Origin: Pseudomonas sp. NBRC 111124
GTDB lineage: Bacteria; Pseudomonadota; Gammaproteobacteria; Pseudomonadales; Pseudomonadaceae
DNA length: 64,000 nt
Assembly (NCBI RefSeq): GCF_001320245.1
Contig: NZ_BCBA01000036.1
Span: 59,636 to 123,635 of the forward strand
Direction: 5' to 3'
Positions 63,957-64,000 of the stretch are shown piece after piece. Numbering within the stretch: position 1 is the first letter of the stretch; each line of letters opens with the position of its first letter. The translations under genes were made by a program, and so were the position numbers. The notes below the pieces were generated by a model. The model was not told the origin of the DNA, searched no databases, and worked only from the letters and a program-made list of their open reading frames with translations.

Positions 63957-64000
63957 TCTTCGCGGGCTCGCCCGCTCCCACAGGTACCGCGTCAGCCCTT
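63957..64000. repeat. REP element at the window edge (partial)
   Basis: TTCTTCGCGGGCTCGCCCGCTCCCACAGG matches the P. putida REP consensus. It follows mltA and is cut by the end of the window, so a paired arm may lie beyond it. Confidence 0.75.

Overview
The window is chromosomal DNA of a fluorescent Pseudomonas, most likely the P. putida group. The evidence is the high-GC coding bias, the P. putida-type REP palindromes (TTCGCGGG...GCTCCTACA class) in several intergenic gaps, and a gene order I recognise from P. putida chromosomes: thiC, waaA, hldE, msbA, waaL, putP/putA, cfcR, fba, pgk, epd, tktA, metK, ligB, mltA. Almost everything is core genome. No tRNA, rRNA, CRISPR array, insertion sequence or prophage gene was found.

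Layout. 1-2.7 kb: the nudF-yqiB-cpdA-yqiA operon (nucleotide and cAMP turnover) on the minus strand. 2.9-7.2 kb: a DUF3298 lipoprotein, then cytX and thiC (thiamine pyrimidine uptake and synthesis) behind a TPP riboswitch. 7.3-14.5 kb: a TolC-type channel, waaA (Kdo transferase), a LysR regulator divergent from an SMR transporter, and a run of an FAD oxidoreductase, an aldo/keto reductase and a Nudix-like protein. 14.5-27.2 kb: the LPS core/O-antigen assembly region: hldE, msbA, an O-antigen ligase, a kinase-like protein, two glycosyltransferases (one ssg-like), a PIG-L deacetylase (dnpA-like), Mig-14, a WapH-type glycosyltransferase and a carbamoyltransferase. The last four are translationally coupled. 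27.3-34.1 kb: rlmJ, then the divergent putP/putA pair, whose shared control region carries seven exact GTTGCA half-sites, the sequence known to bind PutA in enteric bacteria.

34.2-35.3 kb holds the only clearly accessory segment: two overlapping genes of unknown function, visibly richer in A+T than their neighbours. One encodes a soluble 227-aa protein and the other a four-helix membrane protein that starts at TTG. 35.5-46.7 kb: an acyl-CoA dehydrogenase, a paired TldD/TldE-like protease set, an MdtD-type efflux pump, dbpA, a YhiN-type flavoprotein and a FUSC-family membrane protein. 46.7-51 kb: a periplasmic binding protein, elaA, a small winged-helix protein, a YgjP-type metallopeptidase and cfcR (REC-PAS-GGDEF-EAL). 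51.2-57.4 kb: the central-carbon cluster tktA, epd, pgk, two small lipoproteins and fba. 57.6-64 kb: a SahR-like ArsR/methyltransferase regulator with metK, then ligB, a DUF1090 protein, a cytochrome c lipoprotein and mltA.

The main themes are cell-envelope assembly, proline catabolism under autoregulation, thiamine synthesis under riboswitch control, and gluconeogenic/pentose-phosphate metabolism. The best leads for new biology are the A+T-rich two-gene cassette, the long-range fold in the thiC leader, the possibly leaderless sahR-metK transcript, and the coupled carbamoyltransferase-wapH-mig14-dnpA block.
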